Notes: generated by a model from the letters alone, not told the origin. A stretch of 33,200 bases of DNA from Candidatus Anaerofilum excrementigallinarum (GCA_019115305.1 DXDW01000234.1:1-33200); one strand, 5' to 3'; shown: positions 1 to 9,105, numbered from the stretch's first letter. Program-made: numbers and translations.

Positions 1-99
1 TCCTCCGACGCCCACGCTCTGGTGAGTATGCGGGAGGAATTTCCCATTCTGGCCCCCGAATGCCCTCTCTGGCGGCTGCTGGGGGAAAAATTCCACTGA
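1..99 (+). CDS. C-terminal end of an unidentified protein (5' truncated by window edge)
   Basis: Frame 1 is open from the window edge to a TGA at 97-99 and gives 32 residues beginning [10 protein letters not shown] and ending LLGEKFH. The start lies outside the window. The SSDAH string resembles a metal-binding SDAH element of PHP-type phosphoesterases, but one short match is not enough for a family assignment. Codon use is GC-rich like the neighbours. The following 85 bases up to glpK are AT-rich and hold only a weak promoter candidate (TATATT at 112-117, no convincing -35). Confidence 0.5.
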   Translation, partial: SSDAHALVSMREEFPILAPECPLWRLLGEKFH

Positions 100-137
100 A
101 AATACAAACAGTATATTTTGCAAAATAAATACAAAAA

Positions 138-165
138 GGCGTTTTTGCCCTGCGGGAAGAACGCC
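138..165 (+). promoter_or_regulatory. Leader hairpin just upstream of the glpK ribosome binding site
   Basis: GGCGTTTTT pairs with AAGAACGCC (one G-U pair), giving about a 9-bp stem around a GC-rich loop. It ends a few bases before the AAAGGAG ribosome binding site. It could be a weak terminator for the upstream gene, although no T-run follows, or a leader structure on the glpK mRNA. Confidence 0.4.
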
Positions 166-184
166 GGCAAAGGAGAAAAGAACT

Positions 185-1681
185 ATGGGCAGCAGCGAGC
201 GCTACATCCTGGCCCTGGACCAGGGAACCACCAGCAGCCGGGCGATTCTGTTTGATTCCCGGCAGAACATTGTGGAGGTGGCCCAAAAGGAGTTTGTGCA
301 GCACTATCCCCGGGAGGGATGGGTGGAGCACGATCCCCTGGAGATCTATTCCAGCCAGTACGGGGTGATGATGGAGGTGCTGATCCGCAGCGGGGTGGAC
401 CCTTCCCGGCTGGCGGGCATCGGCATCACCAACCAGCGGGAGACCACCATTCTGTGGGACAAGGAGACCGGCCGCCCGGTGTACAATGCCGTTGTCTGGC
501 AGTGCCGGCGCACCGCCCCCATTGTGGAGCAGCTCAAGGCCGAGGGCATGGAGGAGTACATCCGCAGCGTCACCGGCCTTGTGCCCGACGCCTATTTCTC
601 CGCCACCAAGATCAAGTGGATTCTGGACGAGGTGCCGGGGCTGCGGGCCCGGGCCGAAAAGGGCGAGATCCTCTTCGGCACCGTGGACAGCTGGCTGGTC
701 TGGAACCTCACCGGGGGAAAGGCCCACGTCACCGACTACACCAACGCCAGCCGCACTATGCTGTACAACATCCATACTTTGGACTGGGACGAGGAGCTGC
801 TGCGGCGGCTGGACATCCCCCGGTGCATGCTGCCCCGGGTGGTGGATTCCAGCAGCGTCTACGGCACCACCAGCATCAAGGGGGTGGAGGTGCCCATTGC
901 GGGCATCGCCGGCGACCAGCAGGCGGCGCTGTTCGGCCAGACCTGCTTTGAAAAAGGCGAGACCAAAAACACCTACGGCACCGGCTGCTTCCTTTTGATG
1001 AACACCGGTGACACCCCCTGCCGGAGCAAAAACGGCCTGCTCACCACCATCGCCGTGGGCCTGGGGGGCAAGGTGCAGTACGCTTTGGAGGGCAGCGTCT
1101 TTGTGGGCGGCGCGGTGATCCAGTGGCTGCGGGACGAGATGCGTTTTCTCGGTGAGAGCAAGGACGCCGAATACTACGCCCAGAAGGTGCCCGACACCGG
1201 CGGAGTCTATCTGGTGCCGGCCTTCACGGGTCTGGGGGCTCCCTATTGGGATATGTACGCCCGGGGGGCCATTCTGGGCATCACCCGGGGCACCCGGCGG
1301 GAGCACATCATCCGGGCGGCCCAGGAGTCCATCGCCTACCAGAGCATGGACCTGGTGCGGGCCATGGAAAAGGACACCGGCCTGACCCTCTCCCAGCTCA
1401 AGGTGGACGGCGGGGCCAGCCGGGACCTGTTTTTGATGCAGTTCCAGGCGGATATGCTGGATATGTCCATCTGCCGGCCGGTGATCCGGGAGACCACCGC
1501 TTTGGGGGCGGCCTATCTGGCGGGTCTGGCCACCGGCGTGTGGGAAAACACCAGCCAGATCCGCAGCAGCTGGGCCAGCGACCTGGTGCTGACCCCCTCT
1601 ATGGACCCTGTGCGCCGGCAGCAGCTGGCCGCGGGCTGGCGCAAGGCCGTGGGCCGCAGTCTGGCCTGGGCCGAGGAGTGA
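185..1681 (+). CDS. glpK: Glycerol kinase
   Basis: Transfers phosphate from ATP to glycerol to give sn-glycerol 3-phosphate in the cytoplasm, the entry step of glycerol catabolism and a supply for phospholipid synthesis. The 498-residue product is close in length to E. coli GlpK (502) and matches FGGY-family landmarks throughout: [10 protein letters not shown] near the N-terminus (phosphate-binding loop), [71 protein letters not shown] and [11 protein letters not shown]. The ATG is preceded by AAAGGAG at a normal distance. No glpF, glpD or glpO is visible nearby, so glycerol uptake and oxidation genes must lie elsewhere. The next gene has its own promoter. Function is certain by family; regulation is not visible. 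Confidence 0.97.
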   Translation: MGSSERYILALDQGTTSSRAILFDSRQNIVEVAQKEFVQHYPREGWVEHDPLEIYSSQYGVMMEVLIRSGVDPSRLAGIGITNQRETTILWDKETGRPVYNAVVWQCRRTAPIVEQLKAEGMEEYIRSVTGLVPDAYFSATKIKWILDEVPGLRARAEKGEILFGTVDSWLVWNLTGGKAHVTDYTNASRTMLYNIHTLDWDEELLRRLDIPRCMLPRVVDSSSVYGTTSIKGVEVPIAGIAGDQQAALFGQTCFEKGETKNTYGTGCFLLMNTGDTPCRSKNGLLTTIAVGLGGKVQYALEGSVFVGGAVIQWLRDEMRFLGESKDAEYYAQKVPDTGGVYLVPAFTGLGAPYWDMYARGAILGITRGTRREHIIRAAQESIAYQSMDLVRAMEKDTGLTLSQLKVDGGASRDLFLMQFQADMLDMSICRPVIRETTALGAAYLAGLATGVWENTSQIRSSWASDLVLTPSMDPVRRQQLAAGWRKAVGRSLAWAEE

Positions 1682-1695
1682 GCCGGGGATTTCCT

Positions 1696-1725
1696 TTGAC
1701 AAGTCCCGCCGGTGCGGGCTATAAT
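1696..1725 (+). promoter_or_regulatory. Sigma-A type promoter for the cytidylate-kinase-like gene
   Basis: TTGACA at 1696-1701 and TATAAT at 1720-1725 are both perfect consensus hexamers with an 18-bp spacer. They lie just after the glpK stop, so the following two genes form a separate transcription unit. Confidence 0.85.
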
Positions 1726-1740
1726 AGTGGAACAAAAGGC

Positions 1741-1773
1741 GGCCCGCTGTCTTTGCGGAAAAGGGCGCGGGCC
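1741..1773 (+). promoter_or_regulatory. GC-rich leader hairpin
   Basis: GGCCCGC (1741-1747) pairs with GCGGGCC (1767-1773). The stem is flanked by AAA before and TTT after, and lies between the promoter and the ribosome binding site. It resembles the leader hairpins at 3924, 17768 and 24758. Confidence 0.5.
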
Positions 1774-1798
1774 TTTGCGAGAGAGGAGCTGAAGCATC

Positions 1799-2401
1799 AT
1801 GTCCAAATGTATTATCACCATCAGCCGTGAGTTCTGTTCCGGTGGACGGGACATTGCCAAAAAGCTGGCCGACCAGCTGGGTATCCCCTACTACGACAAG
1901 GAGATCATCACCATGGCCGCCAAGCAGAGCGGCCTGTCGGAAGAGGCTATCCGCCAGAGCGAAAAGCGCCGCACCGGCAGCCTGCTGTACAGCCTGTATT
2001 CCATGAGCCAGGAGCTTCCCCTGGGTGACCAGGTCTACCTGATCCAGTCCAAGGTGATCCGGGAGCTGGCCGAGACCGGCCCCTGCGTCATCGTAGGCCG
2101 CTGCGGCGACTATGTGCTGCGGGACGATCCCAACTGTCTGCGGGTCTTCATCCATGCCCCCCTGGCCTATCGGATGAACTATATCCGGGCCTATGCCGCC
2201 GACGAGCGGGACAGCGTGCTGGAAAACATCATTGCCAAAGAGGACCGCAACCGGGCCGGCTACTACAATTACTATACCCAGAACCGCTGGGGCGATGCTT
2301 CCAACTTCCATGTCAGCCTGGACGCCAGCATCGGCGAGGACGTCTGCGTGGAGATTCTGAAAGCTGCCGCCCGGGCATTTGAAGAAAGAGAGGGAATTTG
2401 A
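1799..2401 (+). CDS. Cytidylate kinase-like family protein
   Basis: A 200-residue P-loop kinase-like protein. The N-terminus ITISREFCSGGRDIAKKLA is the typical start of the cytidylate kinase-like (AAK_7/Cytidylate_kin2) family, with SGGRDIA in place of a classical GxxGxGKS loop. Next come YYDKEII, a mid-protein VGRCGDYVL and an ED-R-RAGYYNYYT segment, which correspond to the nucleoside-binding and lid regions. The family is common in Clostridia. Its true substrate is mostly untested, and it is distinct from the essential Cmk. The ATG follows GAGAGGAG. Its TGA overlaps the ATG of the MATE gene by one base (TGATG), so the two are probably translationally coupled. The link between a nucleotide kinase-like protein and an exporter is unexplained. 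Confidence 0.88.
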   Translation: MSKCIITISREFCSGGRDIAKKLADQLGIPYYDKEIITMAAKQSGLSEEAIRQSEKRRTGSLLYSLYSMSQELPLGDQVYLIQSKVIRELAETGPCVIVGRCGDYVLRDDPNCLRVFIHAPLAYRMNYIRAYAADERDSVLENIIAKEDRNRAGYYNYYTQNRWGDASNFHVSLDASIGEDVCVEILKAAARAFEEREGI

Positions 2402-3774
2402 TGCAGGGGACCCAACCCAGGGAAAACAAGATGGGCTATATGCCCATTAACAAGCTGCTGCTGAGCATGGCGGTGCCCATGATGATCAGTATGCTGGTAC
2501 AGGCGATGTACAACGTGGTGGACAGCGTGTTTGTATCCTATGTGGGAGAAGACGCTCTCACCGCCGTGAGTCTGGCCTTTCCCATCCAGAACCTGATGAT
2601 CTCCATCGCCGTGGGCACCAGCGTGGGTGTCAACGCCCTGCTGAGCAAAAGCCTGGGCGAAAAGCGGCAGGACGCCGCCAACCGCGCCGCCGACAACGGC
2701 CTGTTCCTGGCTCTGCTGGGCACCGTGGCTTTCATGCTGTTCGGCGCCTTCTGCTCGGGACCCTTTTTCGCCAGCCAGACCAAGGACCCGCAGATTCAGC
2801 GGTACGGCACCGAGTATCTCAGCGTGGTCTGCGTGTTCTGCTTCGGCATGTTCTTCCAGGTGATGCTGGATAAGATCCTCATCTCCACCGGCAAGACCAT
2901 GCTCACCATGTTCACCCAGGGACTGGGGGCCATCTTCAACATCATCTTCGACCCCCTGTTCATCTTCGGCATCGGACCCTTCCCCAAAATGGGAGTTACC
3001 GGCGCTGCGGTGGCCACCGTGCTGGGCCAGATCGCGGCCATGGCCCTCTCCCTCTTCTTCAACCTGAAAAAGAACCCCGAGGTGCAGCTCACCCTCCGGG
3101 GCTTCCGGCCTCATCTGCCCACCATCCAGCGCATTTATGCCGTGGGCGTGCCCAGCATCCTGATGTCCAGCATCGGCAGCGTCATGACCTTGGCCATCAA
3201 CAACATCCTCATGGCCTTCAGCTCCACCGCCACCGCGGTGTTCGGCGTCTACTTCAAGCTGCAGAGCTTTGTGTTCATGCCGGTATTCGGACTCAACAAC
3301 GGCATGGTGCCCATCATCAGCTACAACTACGGCGCCCGCAACAAGGCCCGGGTGAAGGCCACTTTCCGGTACGCGGTGATCTATGCCACCGCCATCATGT
3401 TGGTGGGCCTGGCCATCTTCCAGCTGCTGCCCAACCAGCTGCTGAACATCTTCAACGCCTCCGACGAAATGCTGCGCATCGGCGACGTGGCCCTGCGGGT
3501 GATCAGCCCCAGCTTCCTGTTCGCCGGGGCGGCCATCGTGGCCAGCTCCATGTTCCAGGCTCTGGGCAACGGCGTGTTCAGCCTCATCGTGTCGGTGGGC
3601 CGTCAGCTGGTGGTGCTGGTGCCTGTGGCCTATCTGCTCAGCCTCGCCGGCCGGCTGGAACTGGTCTGGTGGGCCTTCCCCATCGCCGAGATCGCTTCGG
3701 TGCTGCTGAGCTTGCTGTTCCTGCGGCGCATCTTCCGCACCGTCATCGACCCCATGGAAGAGCCGCAGGCATGA
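2401..3774 (+). CDS. MATE family efflux transporter
   Basis: A 457-residue integral membrane protein with about 12 predicted hydrophobic segments. Multidrug and toxin extrusion (MATE) transporters export organic cations, drugs or metabolites in exchange for Na+ or H+. Supporting signatures are PINKLLLSMAVPMMISMLV at the N-terminus, VVDSVFVSYVGEDALTAVSL (the NorM-like N-lobe motif), the start of the second lobe at about residue 220, NNGMVPIISYNYGARN (typical of the second repeat), and a short charged tail. ATG 2401 overlaps the preceding TGA; the TTG one codon earlier is a less likely start. GAAAGAGAGGG supplies the ribosome binding site. A strong terminator follows. The substrate cannot be told from the sequence. 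Confidence 0.95.
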   Translation: MQGTQPRENKMGYMPINKLLLSMAVPMMISMLVQAMYNVVDSVFVSYVGEDALTAVSLAFPIQNLMISIAVGTSVGVNALLSKSLGEKRQDAANRAADNGLFLALLGTVAFMLFGAFCSGPFFASQTKDPQIQRYGTEYLSVVCVFCFGMFFQVMLDKILISTGKTMLTMFTQGLGAIFNIIFDPLFIFGIGPFPKMGVTGAAVATVLGQIAAMALSLFFNLKKNPEVQLTLRGFRPHLPTIQRIYAVGVPSILMSSIGSVMTLAINNILMAFSSTATAVFGVYFKLQSFVFMPVFGLNNGMVPIISYNYGARNKARVKATFRYAVIYATAIMLVGLAIFQLLPNQLLNIFNASDEMLRIGDVALRVISPSFLFAGAAIVASSMFQALGNGVFSLIVSVGRQLVVLVPVAYLLSLAGRLELVWWAFPIAEIASVLLSLLFLRRIFRTVIDPMEEPQA

Positions 3775-3788
3775 CCATAACTTTCATT

Positions 3789-3821
3789 CGCCGCTCCTTT
3801 GTACCGGGAGCGGCGTTTTTT
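3789..3821 (+). terminator. Intrinsic terminator after the MATE gene
   Basis: CGCCGCTCC (3789-3797) pairs with GGAGCGGCG (3807-3815) and is followed by six Ts. Confidence 0.9.
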
Positions 3822-3878
3822 CTGCTTTTTAGCCGGTGAGAAAAACGCCGTTTTGCGGGGGATTTTCCCCGCCGGCTA

Positions 3879-3908
3879 TTTACAAATGCGGCCCAATGCG
3901 GGTATAAT
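3879..3908 (+). promoter_or_regulatory. Promoter of the glnS-gltX operon
   Basis: TTTACA (3879-3884) and TATAAT (3903-3908) with an 18-bp spacer, about 70 bp before the glnS start. Confidence 0.8.
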
Positions 3909-3923
3909 CTATCGTGTGTATCC

Positions 3924-3956
3924 CAAAGCGGACGGCCCCGGCCGTGCCGCCTTTTG
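3924..3956 (+). promoter_or_regulatory. Leader hairpin of glnS-gltX mRNA
   Basis: CAAAGCGG-A-CGGCC faces GGCCG-TG-CCGC-CTTTTG. This gives an interrupted but GC-rich stem with A-rich and T-rich flanks, starting about 10 nt after the predicted transcription start. It is not a T-box: there is no GGTGGNACCGCG element. Confidence 0.5.
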
Positions 3957-3976
3957 AATAAGTGAGGAGAGAAACT

Positions 3977-5647
3977 ATGGAAGAACGTATGAGCAACTTC
4001 CTGACCGAGATCATCGAGGCCGATCTGGCCGAGGGAAAGGTGAAGGAGATCCACACCCGGTTCCCCCCCGAGCCCAACGGCTACCTGCACATCGGCAGCG
4101 CCAAGGCCATCTATATCAACTACACCATCGCCAAGCAGTACGGCGGCAAATTCAATCTGCGGTTTGACGACACCAACCCCTCCCACGAGGATATGGAATA
4201 TGTGGACAGCATCCAGGAGGATCTGGAGTGGCTGGGCGCCGTGCCCAATGGCGGCGTTTTCTACGGCAGCGACTATTTCGACAAGTGCTATGAGTACGCC
4301 GAGCTGCTGATCAAGGAAGGCAAGGCCTATGTGGACGATCTCTCCCGTGAAGAGATGCAGGCCTACCGCGGCCAGGACGCCGGCAAGCCCAGCCGTCCCA
4401 GCCCCTACCGGGACCGCACCCCCGAGGAGAACCTGGACCTGTTCCGCCGCATGCGGGCCGGGGAGTTTGCCGACGGCAGCAAGACCCTGCGGGCCAAGAT
4501 CGACCTGGCCAGCCCCAACATGAACATGCGGGACCCCGCCATCTACCGCATCATGCGGGCCCACCATCACCGCCAGGGGGACAAGTGGTGCATCTATCCC
4601 CTTTACGACTTTGCCCATCCCATCCAGGACGCCATCGAGGGCATCACCCACAGCATGTGCAGCCTGGAGTTTGAAAACCATCGTCCTCTCTACGAGTGGG
4701 TCATCAACAACCTGCACCTGGGTCCCTTCCCTATCCAGCGTGAGTTTGCCCGGCTCAACGTCACCCACACCGTGATGAGCAAGCGGTATCTGCGCAAGCT
4801 GGTGGAGACCGGCGTCACCGACGGCTGGGACGATCCCCGGATGCCCACCCTCTGCGGCCTGCGCCGCCGGGGCTACACCCCCACCAGCATCTTTGAGTTT
4901 GTCCGCCGGGCCGGCGTGGCCAAGGCCTACAGCCTGGTGGACAGCCGCCTGCTGGAGCACTGCATCCGCACCGAGCTGGAGACCACGGCCCTGCGCCGCA
5001 TGGCCGTCACCGACCCCATCAAGCTGACCATCACCAACTATCCCGAGGGCAAGGTGGAGTATTTCGAGGTGGCCAACAACCCCAACAAGGCCGCCGGGGA
5101 TGATTCCACCCGTCCTGTGGCCTTCAGCGGCACCGTCTGGATCGAGCGCAGCGACTTCGCCGAGGTACCCCCGCCCAAGTTCCAGCGTCTCAAGCCCGGC
5201 GGCGAGGTCCGTCTCATGGGCGCCTATATCGTCAAGTGCAACGAGATCGTCAAGGATGAGAACGGCGAGATCCTGGAGCTGAAATGCACCGCCGACCTGG
5301 AGACCGGCAACGGCATGCCCGCCGACGGCCGCAAGGTGCGGGGCACCATCCACTGGGTCAGCGCCGCCCACGCCGTGGACGCCGAGATCCGGCTGTACGG
5401 CAACCTGTTCACCGAGGAGAACATGGGCGAGCTGCCCGAGGGTAAGACCTACGACGATTACCTGGACCCCGATTCGGTGAAGGTGCTGCCCCACGCCAAG
5501 CTGGAAGCCTGTCTGGAGGGCGCCGAGCCCGGCCAGCGGTTCCAGTTTGTCCGCATGGGCTACTTCACCCCCGATTCCAAGCATCCCGGCGTTTATAACC
5601 GCATCGTCACCCTGAAGGACAGCTTTTCCAAGACCATCCAGGGCTGA
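3977..5647 (+). CDS. glnS: Glutaminyl-tRNA synthetase
   Basis: Class I aminoacyl-tRNA synthetase that charges tRNA(Gln) with glutamine. The 556-residue length matches the family. The N-terminal HTRFPPEPNGYLHIGSAKAI carries the ATP-binding HIGH-type motif (here HIGS), followed by FDDTNPSHEDMEYVDSIQEDL, which distinguishes GlnRS/eukaryotic-type GluRS from bacterial GluRS. VMSKRYLRKLV is the KMSKS-equivalent loop. The C-terminal half (from about residue 340) is the two-barrel anticodon-binding region. I chose ATG 3977 because GAGGAGAG lies 5-12 bases before it; the upstream in-frame GTG at 3962 is part of the leader. Bacillota often make Gln-tRNA through GatCAB, so a direct GlnRS is notable but known in Clostridia. 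gltX follows after 24 bp with no terminator. Confidence 0.96.
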   Translation: MEERMSNFLTEIIEADLAEGKVKEIHTRFPPEPNGYLHIGSAKAIYINYTIAKQYGGKFNLRFDDTNPSHEDMEYVDSIQEDLEWLGAVPNGGVFYGSDYFDKCYEYAELLIKEGKAYVDDLSREEMQAYRGQDAGKPSRPSPYRDRTPEENLDLFRRMRAGEFADGSKTLRAKIDLASPNMNMRDPAIYRIMRAHHHRQGDKWCIYPLYDFAHPIQDAIEGITHSMCSLEFENHRPLYEWVINNLHLGPFPIQREFARLNVTHTVMSKRYLRKLVETGVTDGWDDPRMPTLCGLRRRGYTPTSIFEFVRRAGVAKAYSLVDSRLLEHCIRTELETTALRRMAVTDPIKLTITNYPEGKVEYFEVANNPNKAAGDDSTRPVAFSGTVWIERSDFAEVPPPKFQRLKPGGEVRLMGAYIVKCNEIVKDENGEILELKCTADLETGNGMPADGRKVRGTIHWVSAAHAVDAEIRLYGNLFTEENMGELPEGKTYDDYLDPDSVKVLPHAKLEACLEGAEPGQRFQFVRMGYFTPDSKHPGVYNRIVTLKDSFSKTIQG

Positions 5648-5671
5648 CCCAGAAAAGGAGAATTAAAAAAC

Positions 5672-7126
5672 ATGGCAGACACTGTTGTCACCCGTTTTGC
5701 CCCCAGTCCCACGGGGTATATGCACATCGGCAACCTGCGCACCGCGCTGTATTCCTATCTCATCGCCAAGAGCCAGGGCGGCAAGTTCATCGTGCGCATC
5801 GAGGACACCGACCAGGAGCGGCTGGTGGAGGGCGCTGTGGATGTGATCCTCAGCACTCTGGCCCAGACCGGCCTGGACTACGACGAAGGCCCCGGTGTGG
5901 GCGGCGACCACGGCCCCTACATCCAGAGCGAGCGCAAGCCCATCTATATGGAGTACGCCAAGCAGCTGATCGAGAGCGGCCACGCCTACTACTGCTTCTG
6001 CACCCCCGAGCGTCTGGCGGCCATCAAGGAGAACGACGGCTTCGGCGGCTACGACCGCCACTGCCGCGACCTGGACCAGGCCACTGTGGAAGCCAATCTG
6101 GCCGCCGGTATGCCCTACGTCATCCGGCAGAAGATGCCCCTGGAAGGCACCACCACCTACCACGACGAGGTGTTCGGGGATATCTCCATGGAAAACAGCC
6201 AACTGCAGGACCAGATCCTCATCAAGGCTGACGGCTACCCCACCTACAACTTCGCCCATGTGGTGGACGACCATCTCATGGGTGTCACCCATGTGGTGCG
6301 GGGCAGCGAGTACCTCACCAGCACCCCCAAGTATGTGCTGCTCTACGACGCTTTCGGCTGGCAGCGGCCTGTCTACTGCCACCTGCCCCTGCTCATGGGC
6401 AAGGACGCCGAGGGCAATATCTCCAAGCTGTCCAAGCGCCACGGCGCCGTCAGCTTCCAGGACCTGGTGAACAGCGGCTACCTCCCCGAAGCCATTGTCA
6501 ACTACATTGCCCTGCTGGGCTGGTGTCCCAAGGAGACCAACCAGGAGTTCTTTGATCTGGACCAGCTCAAGGAGCAGTTCAGCATCCCGGCCATCAACAA
6601 GTCGCCCTCGGTGTTCGACTACGACAAGCTGCTGTGGTTCAACGGCGAATATATCAAAAAGCTGCCCTTCGAGGCCTTTTTGGAGAAGGCCCTGCCCTAT
6701 CTGGACAAGGCCATCCCCGCCATCGCCGATAAGGCCGCCGTGGCCCGGCTGCTCCACACCCGTGTGTCGGTGTTCAGCGAGATCCCCGAGAGGGTCGGTT
6801 TCCTGGCGGTTCTGCCCGACTACGATGTGAGCATCTATACCAACAAGAAGAACAAGACCACCCCCGAAAGCTGCGCGGCCATTCTGGCGGCGGCCGTCCC
6901 CGCTCTGGAGAGCTGCGAGGAATGGCAGGGTGACAAGCTGTTTGAGCTGCTCAAGGGGCTGGCCGAGGCCCAGGGCGTCAAGAGCGGCGCGGTGATGTGG
7001 GCTGTGCGCATCGCGGTGGCCGGCGTGTCGATCACCCCCGGCGGCGCCACTGAGCTCATGGAGATTTTGGGCAAGGACGAGAGCCTGGCCCGGATGAAGG
7101 CCGGTCTGGCCAAGCTGCAGGGCTAA
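5672..7126 (+). CDS. gltX: Glutamyl-tRNA synthetase
   Basis: Class I synthetase that charges tRNA(Glu). The 484-residue protein starts TRFAPSPTGYMHIGNLRTALYS (HIGN at the HIGH position), then RIEDTDQERLVEGA. YYCFCTPERL with a later RHC could form the zinc-binding insertion. GVTHVVRGSEYL is typical of the family, and ISKLSKRHGAVSF holds the KMSKS-equivalent loop. The C-terminal part (residues about 330-484) is the alpha-helical anticodon-binding domain, which marks it as bacterial-type GluRS and not a second GlnRS. AAAAGGAG precedes the ATG. It is the second gene of an operon with glnS. A hairpin plus T-run follows. Confidence 0.97.
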   Translation: MADTVVTRFAPSPTGYMHIGNLRTALYSYLIAKSQGGKFIVRIEDTDQERLVEGAVDVILSTLAQTGLDYDEGPGVGGDHGPYIQSERKPIYMEYAKQLIESGHAYYCFCTPERLAAIKENDGFGGYDRHCRDLDQATVEANLAAGMPYVIRQKMPLEGTTTYHDEVFGDISMENSQLQDQILIKADGYPTYNFAHVVDDHLMGVTHVVRGSEYLTSTPKYVLLYDAFGWQRPVYCHLPLLMGKDAEGNISKLSKRHGAVSFQDLVNSGYLPEAIVNYIALLGWCPKETNQEFFDLDQLKEQFSIPAINKSPSVFDYDKLLWFNGEYIKKLPFEAFLEKALPYLDKAIPAIADKAAVARLLHTRVSVFSEIPERVGFLAVLPDYDVSIYTNKKNKTTPESCAAILAAAVPALESCEEWQGDKLFELLKGLAEAQGVKSGAVMWAVRIAVAGVSITPGGATELMEILGKDESLARMKAGLAKLQG

Positions 7127-7153
7127 AAGCCCCGGCGGCGGAATAGGAAAACT

Positions 7154-7199
7154 GCCGGCAGAGCGCCGGGCCGCTGGCCCCTTGCTTTGCCGGCTTTTT
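7154..7199 (+). terminator. Terminator after gltX
   Basis: GCCGGCAGAGC (7154-7164) pairs with GCTTTGCCGGC (7184-7194) with one G-U pair, then TTTTT. A smaller GGGCC/GGCCC hairpin sits in the loop. No clear promoter separates it from the next gene, so partial readthrough into 7238 is possible. Confidence 0.75.
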
Positions 7200-7237
7200 G
7201 TTTCTGGTTTTCTGTAACTGTGCAAGGAGGATATGCG

Positions 7238-9100
7238 ATGGCGGCGCTGATCTGGACAGGGTGCTTTCTCGCCCCGGGGTGGCTGCTGGCCCGGCGGCTA
7301 TCCGAAGAAAACCGGCTGCTGCGGCTGTGGCTGGCGCTGGTTTCGGGGCTGGCGCTGGCCATGTGGCTGCCGGCTCTGTGGGCCTTTTTGCTGGACTTTA
7401 CCCCCCGGGCCCAGTGGCTGGCGGCCCTTTCGGCCCTGGTGCTGGCGGGAGGGCTGGCGGCGGCGGAAAAACGCTGGCCCCTCCGACCGGCGTCGGACTG
7501 GCAGGGCTGGCAGGGGGCGGCGGCCTGCTGCGTGCCCTTGTGGCTGTTTTTCTGCTATCTGCTCCACACCCACACTTTGCTTGCGGCAGCGGACGGCAGC
7601 CTGCACACCGGCCAGAGCACCTACGGGGACATGGCCATGCACCTGGCCTTCATCACCAGCCTGGCGGGGCAGCAGAAGTTCCCGCCCCTCTATTCTTTGC
7701 TTCCCGACACCCCCCTGGGCTATCCCTTCCTCTGCGACAGCATCTCATCCAGCTACTGCCAGCTGGGGCTGGGACTGCGCTGGGCCTACATGCTGCCCAT
7801 GGTCTGGGCCATGGCCTGTGTGCTGCTGGGGGGATACCTGCTGTTTTACCGCTGGCTGAAAGGCCAGGGCCGGGCGGCGGTGGCCTATTGGCTGTTTTTT
7901 GGAGGCGGCGGGTTCGGATTTCTGTACTTTCTTCCTTGGGGTGGGGACTGGTCCAACTTCGCCCGCATCTTCACCGCCTTTTACGAGACCCCCACCAACT
8001 ATGTGGAGGAAAACATCCGCTGGGTCAACCCGGTGGCCGATCTGCTGGTTCCCCAGCGGGCCACTTTGTTCGGCTGGGCGCTGCTGTTTGCCTGCCTGTA
8101 TCTGCTCTATCGGGGGGCGCTGGAGGAGAAAAAAGGCTATTTTGTCCCCCTGGGACTGCTGGCGGGGGCGCTGCCTCTGGTGCATACCCACTCTTTTCTG
8201 GCTCTGGGTATCCTCAGCGCCGTGCTGCTGCTGCGGGCGCTGCTGGCAAGGCCGGGGTGGCGGAAGCTGGCCCCCTGGGCGGTCTACGCGGTGCTGGCGG
8301 TGGGGCTGGCGGCTCCCCAGCTGCTGGGCTTCACCTTCCGGCAGACCACGGGAGAGGGCTTTCTGCGGCTGGGCTTCAACTGGGCCAACGAGGGCGACAA
8401 CTATTTCTGGTTCTACATCAAAAACATCGGGCTGGTCTACTGCCTGCTGATTCCCGCCTTTGTCCGCGCCGACAAAAAAAGCCGCTGGTTCTACGGCGGC
8501 GGGCTGGCGATTCTGGCCATCAGCGAGTTTGTGATCTTCCAGCCCAATCCCTACGACAACAACAAACTGCTGTTTGTCTGGCATCTGCTGGGCTGCGGCC
8601 TGGTGGCGGGGCTGCTGGCGGATGTGTGGCAGCGGCTGAAAGGCCGCCGCTGGCGGGGCATTGCCGCGGCGGCGGTGCTGGCTCTGGGCACTGTGGGCGG
8701 GGCGCTGACCCTGGCCCGGGAGGCGGGGTCCGACTACCAGCTCTTTTCCGCCGCCGATACCGCGGCCGCCCGGTGGCTGGCAGACAACTCCCCCGCCGAC
8801 GCCCGGGTGCTCACCGGCCAGCAGCACAACAACTTCGCCGCTTCGCTGGCGGGGCGGAACATCCTCTGCGGCAGCCCCAGTTATCTGTATTACCACGGTC
8901 TGGACTACGCCGCCGAAAGCGCCGCCGCGGCCGGGTTCTACCAGTCCCCTTCCCGGGAGGGCCTGGAAAGCTGGGGCATCGACTATGTGCTGGTCAGCCG
9001 CCAGGAGCGCGCCGCCTTCGCGGTGGCGGAGGACTGGTTTGCCCAGAATCTCACGCTGGTGTTCCAGCAGGAGGATGTCTGCATCTACCAGGTGTCCTGA
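7238..9100 (+). CDS. Large multi-pass membrane protein, GT-C glycosyltransferase-like (function unproven)
   Basis: A 620-residue membrane protein with roughly 11-13 hydrophobic segments in residues 1-490, then a soluble C-terminal part of about 130 residues. YGDMAMHLAFI at about residue 130 places an acidic residue near a His in the first long loop, as in many GT-C glycosyltransferases that use lipid-linked sugars. VNPVADLLVPQRATLFG and NPYDNNKLLFVWH are also family-like. The tail pattern (AARWLADNSPADARVL, then LAGRNILCGSPSYLYYHGLDY, then GIDYVLVSR) is typical of the periplasmic-side domain of such enzymes. This assignment rests on architecture, so a role in cell-envelope glycosylation is inference. 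I chose ATG 7238 because AAGGAGG lies 7 bases upstream; the earlier in-frame ATG at 7187 is inside the gltX terminator. Leu/Ala/Gly content is very high. Confidence 0.8.
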   Translation: MAALIWTGCFLAPGWLLARRLSEENRLLRLWLALVSGLALAMWLPALWAFLLDFTPRAQWLAALSALVLAGGLAAAEKRWPLRPASDWQGWQGAAACCVPLWLFFCYLLHTHTLLAAADGSLHTGQSTYGDMAMHLAFITSLAGQQKFPPLYSLLPDTPLGYPFLCDSISSSYCQLGLGLRWAYMLPMVWAMACVLLGGYLLFYRWLKGQGRAAVAYWLFFGGGGFGFLYFLPWGGDWSNFARIFTAFYETPTNYVEENIRWVNPVADLLVPQRATLFGWALLFACLYLLYRGALEEKKGYFVPLGLLAGALPLVHTHSFLALGILSAVLLLRALLARPGWRKLAPWAVYAVLAVGLAAPQLLGFTFRQTTGEGFLRLGFNWANEGDNYFWFYIKNIGLVYCLLIPAFVRADKKSRWFYGGGLAILAISEFVIFQPNPYDNNKLLFVWHLLGCGLVAGLLADVWQRLKGRRWRGIAAAAVLALGTVGGALTLAREAGSDYQLFSAADTAAARWLADNSPADARVLTGQQHNNFAASLAGRNILCGSPSYLYYHGLDYAAESAAAAGFYQSPSREGLESWGIDYVLVSRQERAAFAVAEDWFAQNLTLVFQQEDVCIYQVS

Positions 9101-9105
9101 ATACA

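Noticed and set aside
3962..3976. GTG start for glnS
   Set aside because: The GTG is immediately followed by the AGGAGAG ribosome binding site serving ATG 3977.
3743..5584. Long minus-strand open frame (613 codons) opposite glnS
   Set aside because: It lies antisense to a certain glnS gene, has low-complexity Gly/Val/Leu/His composition, and lacks a ribosome binding site. It is a by-product of GC-rich codon use.
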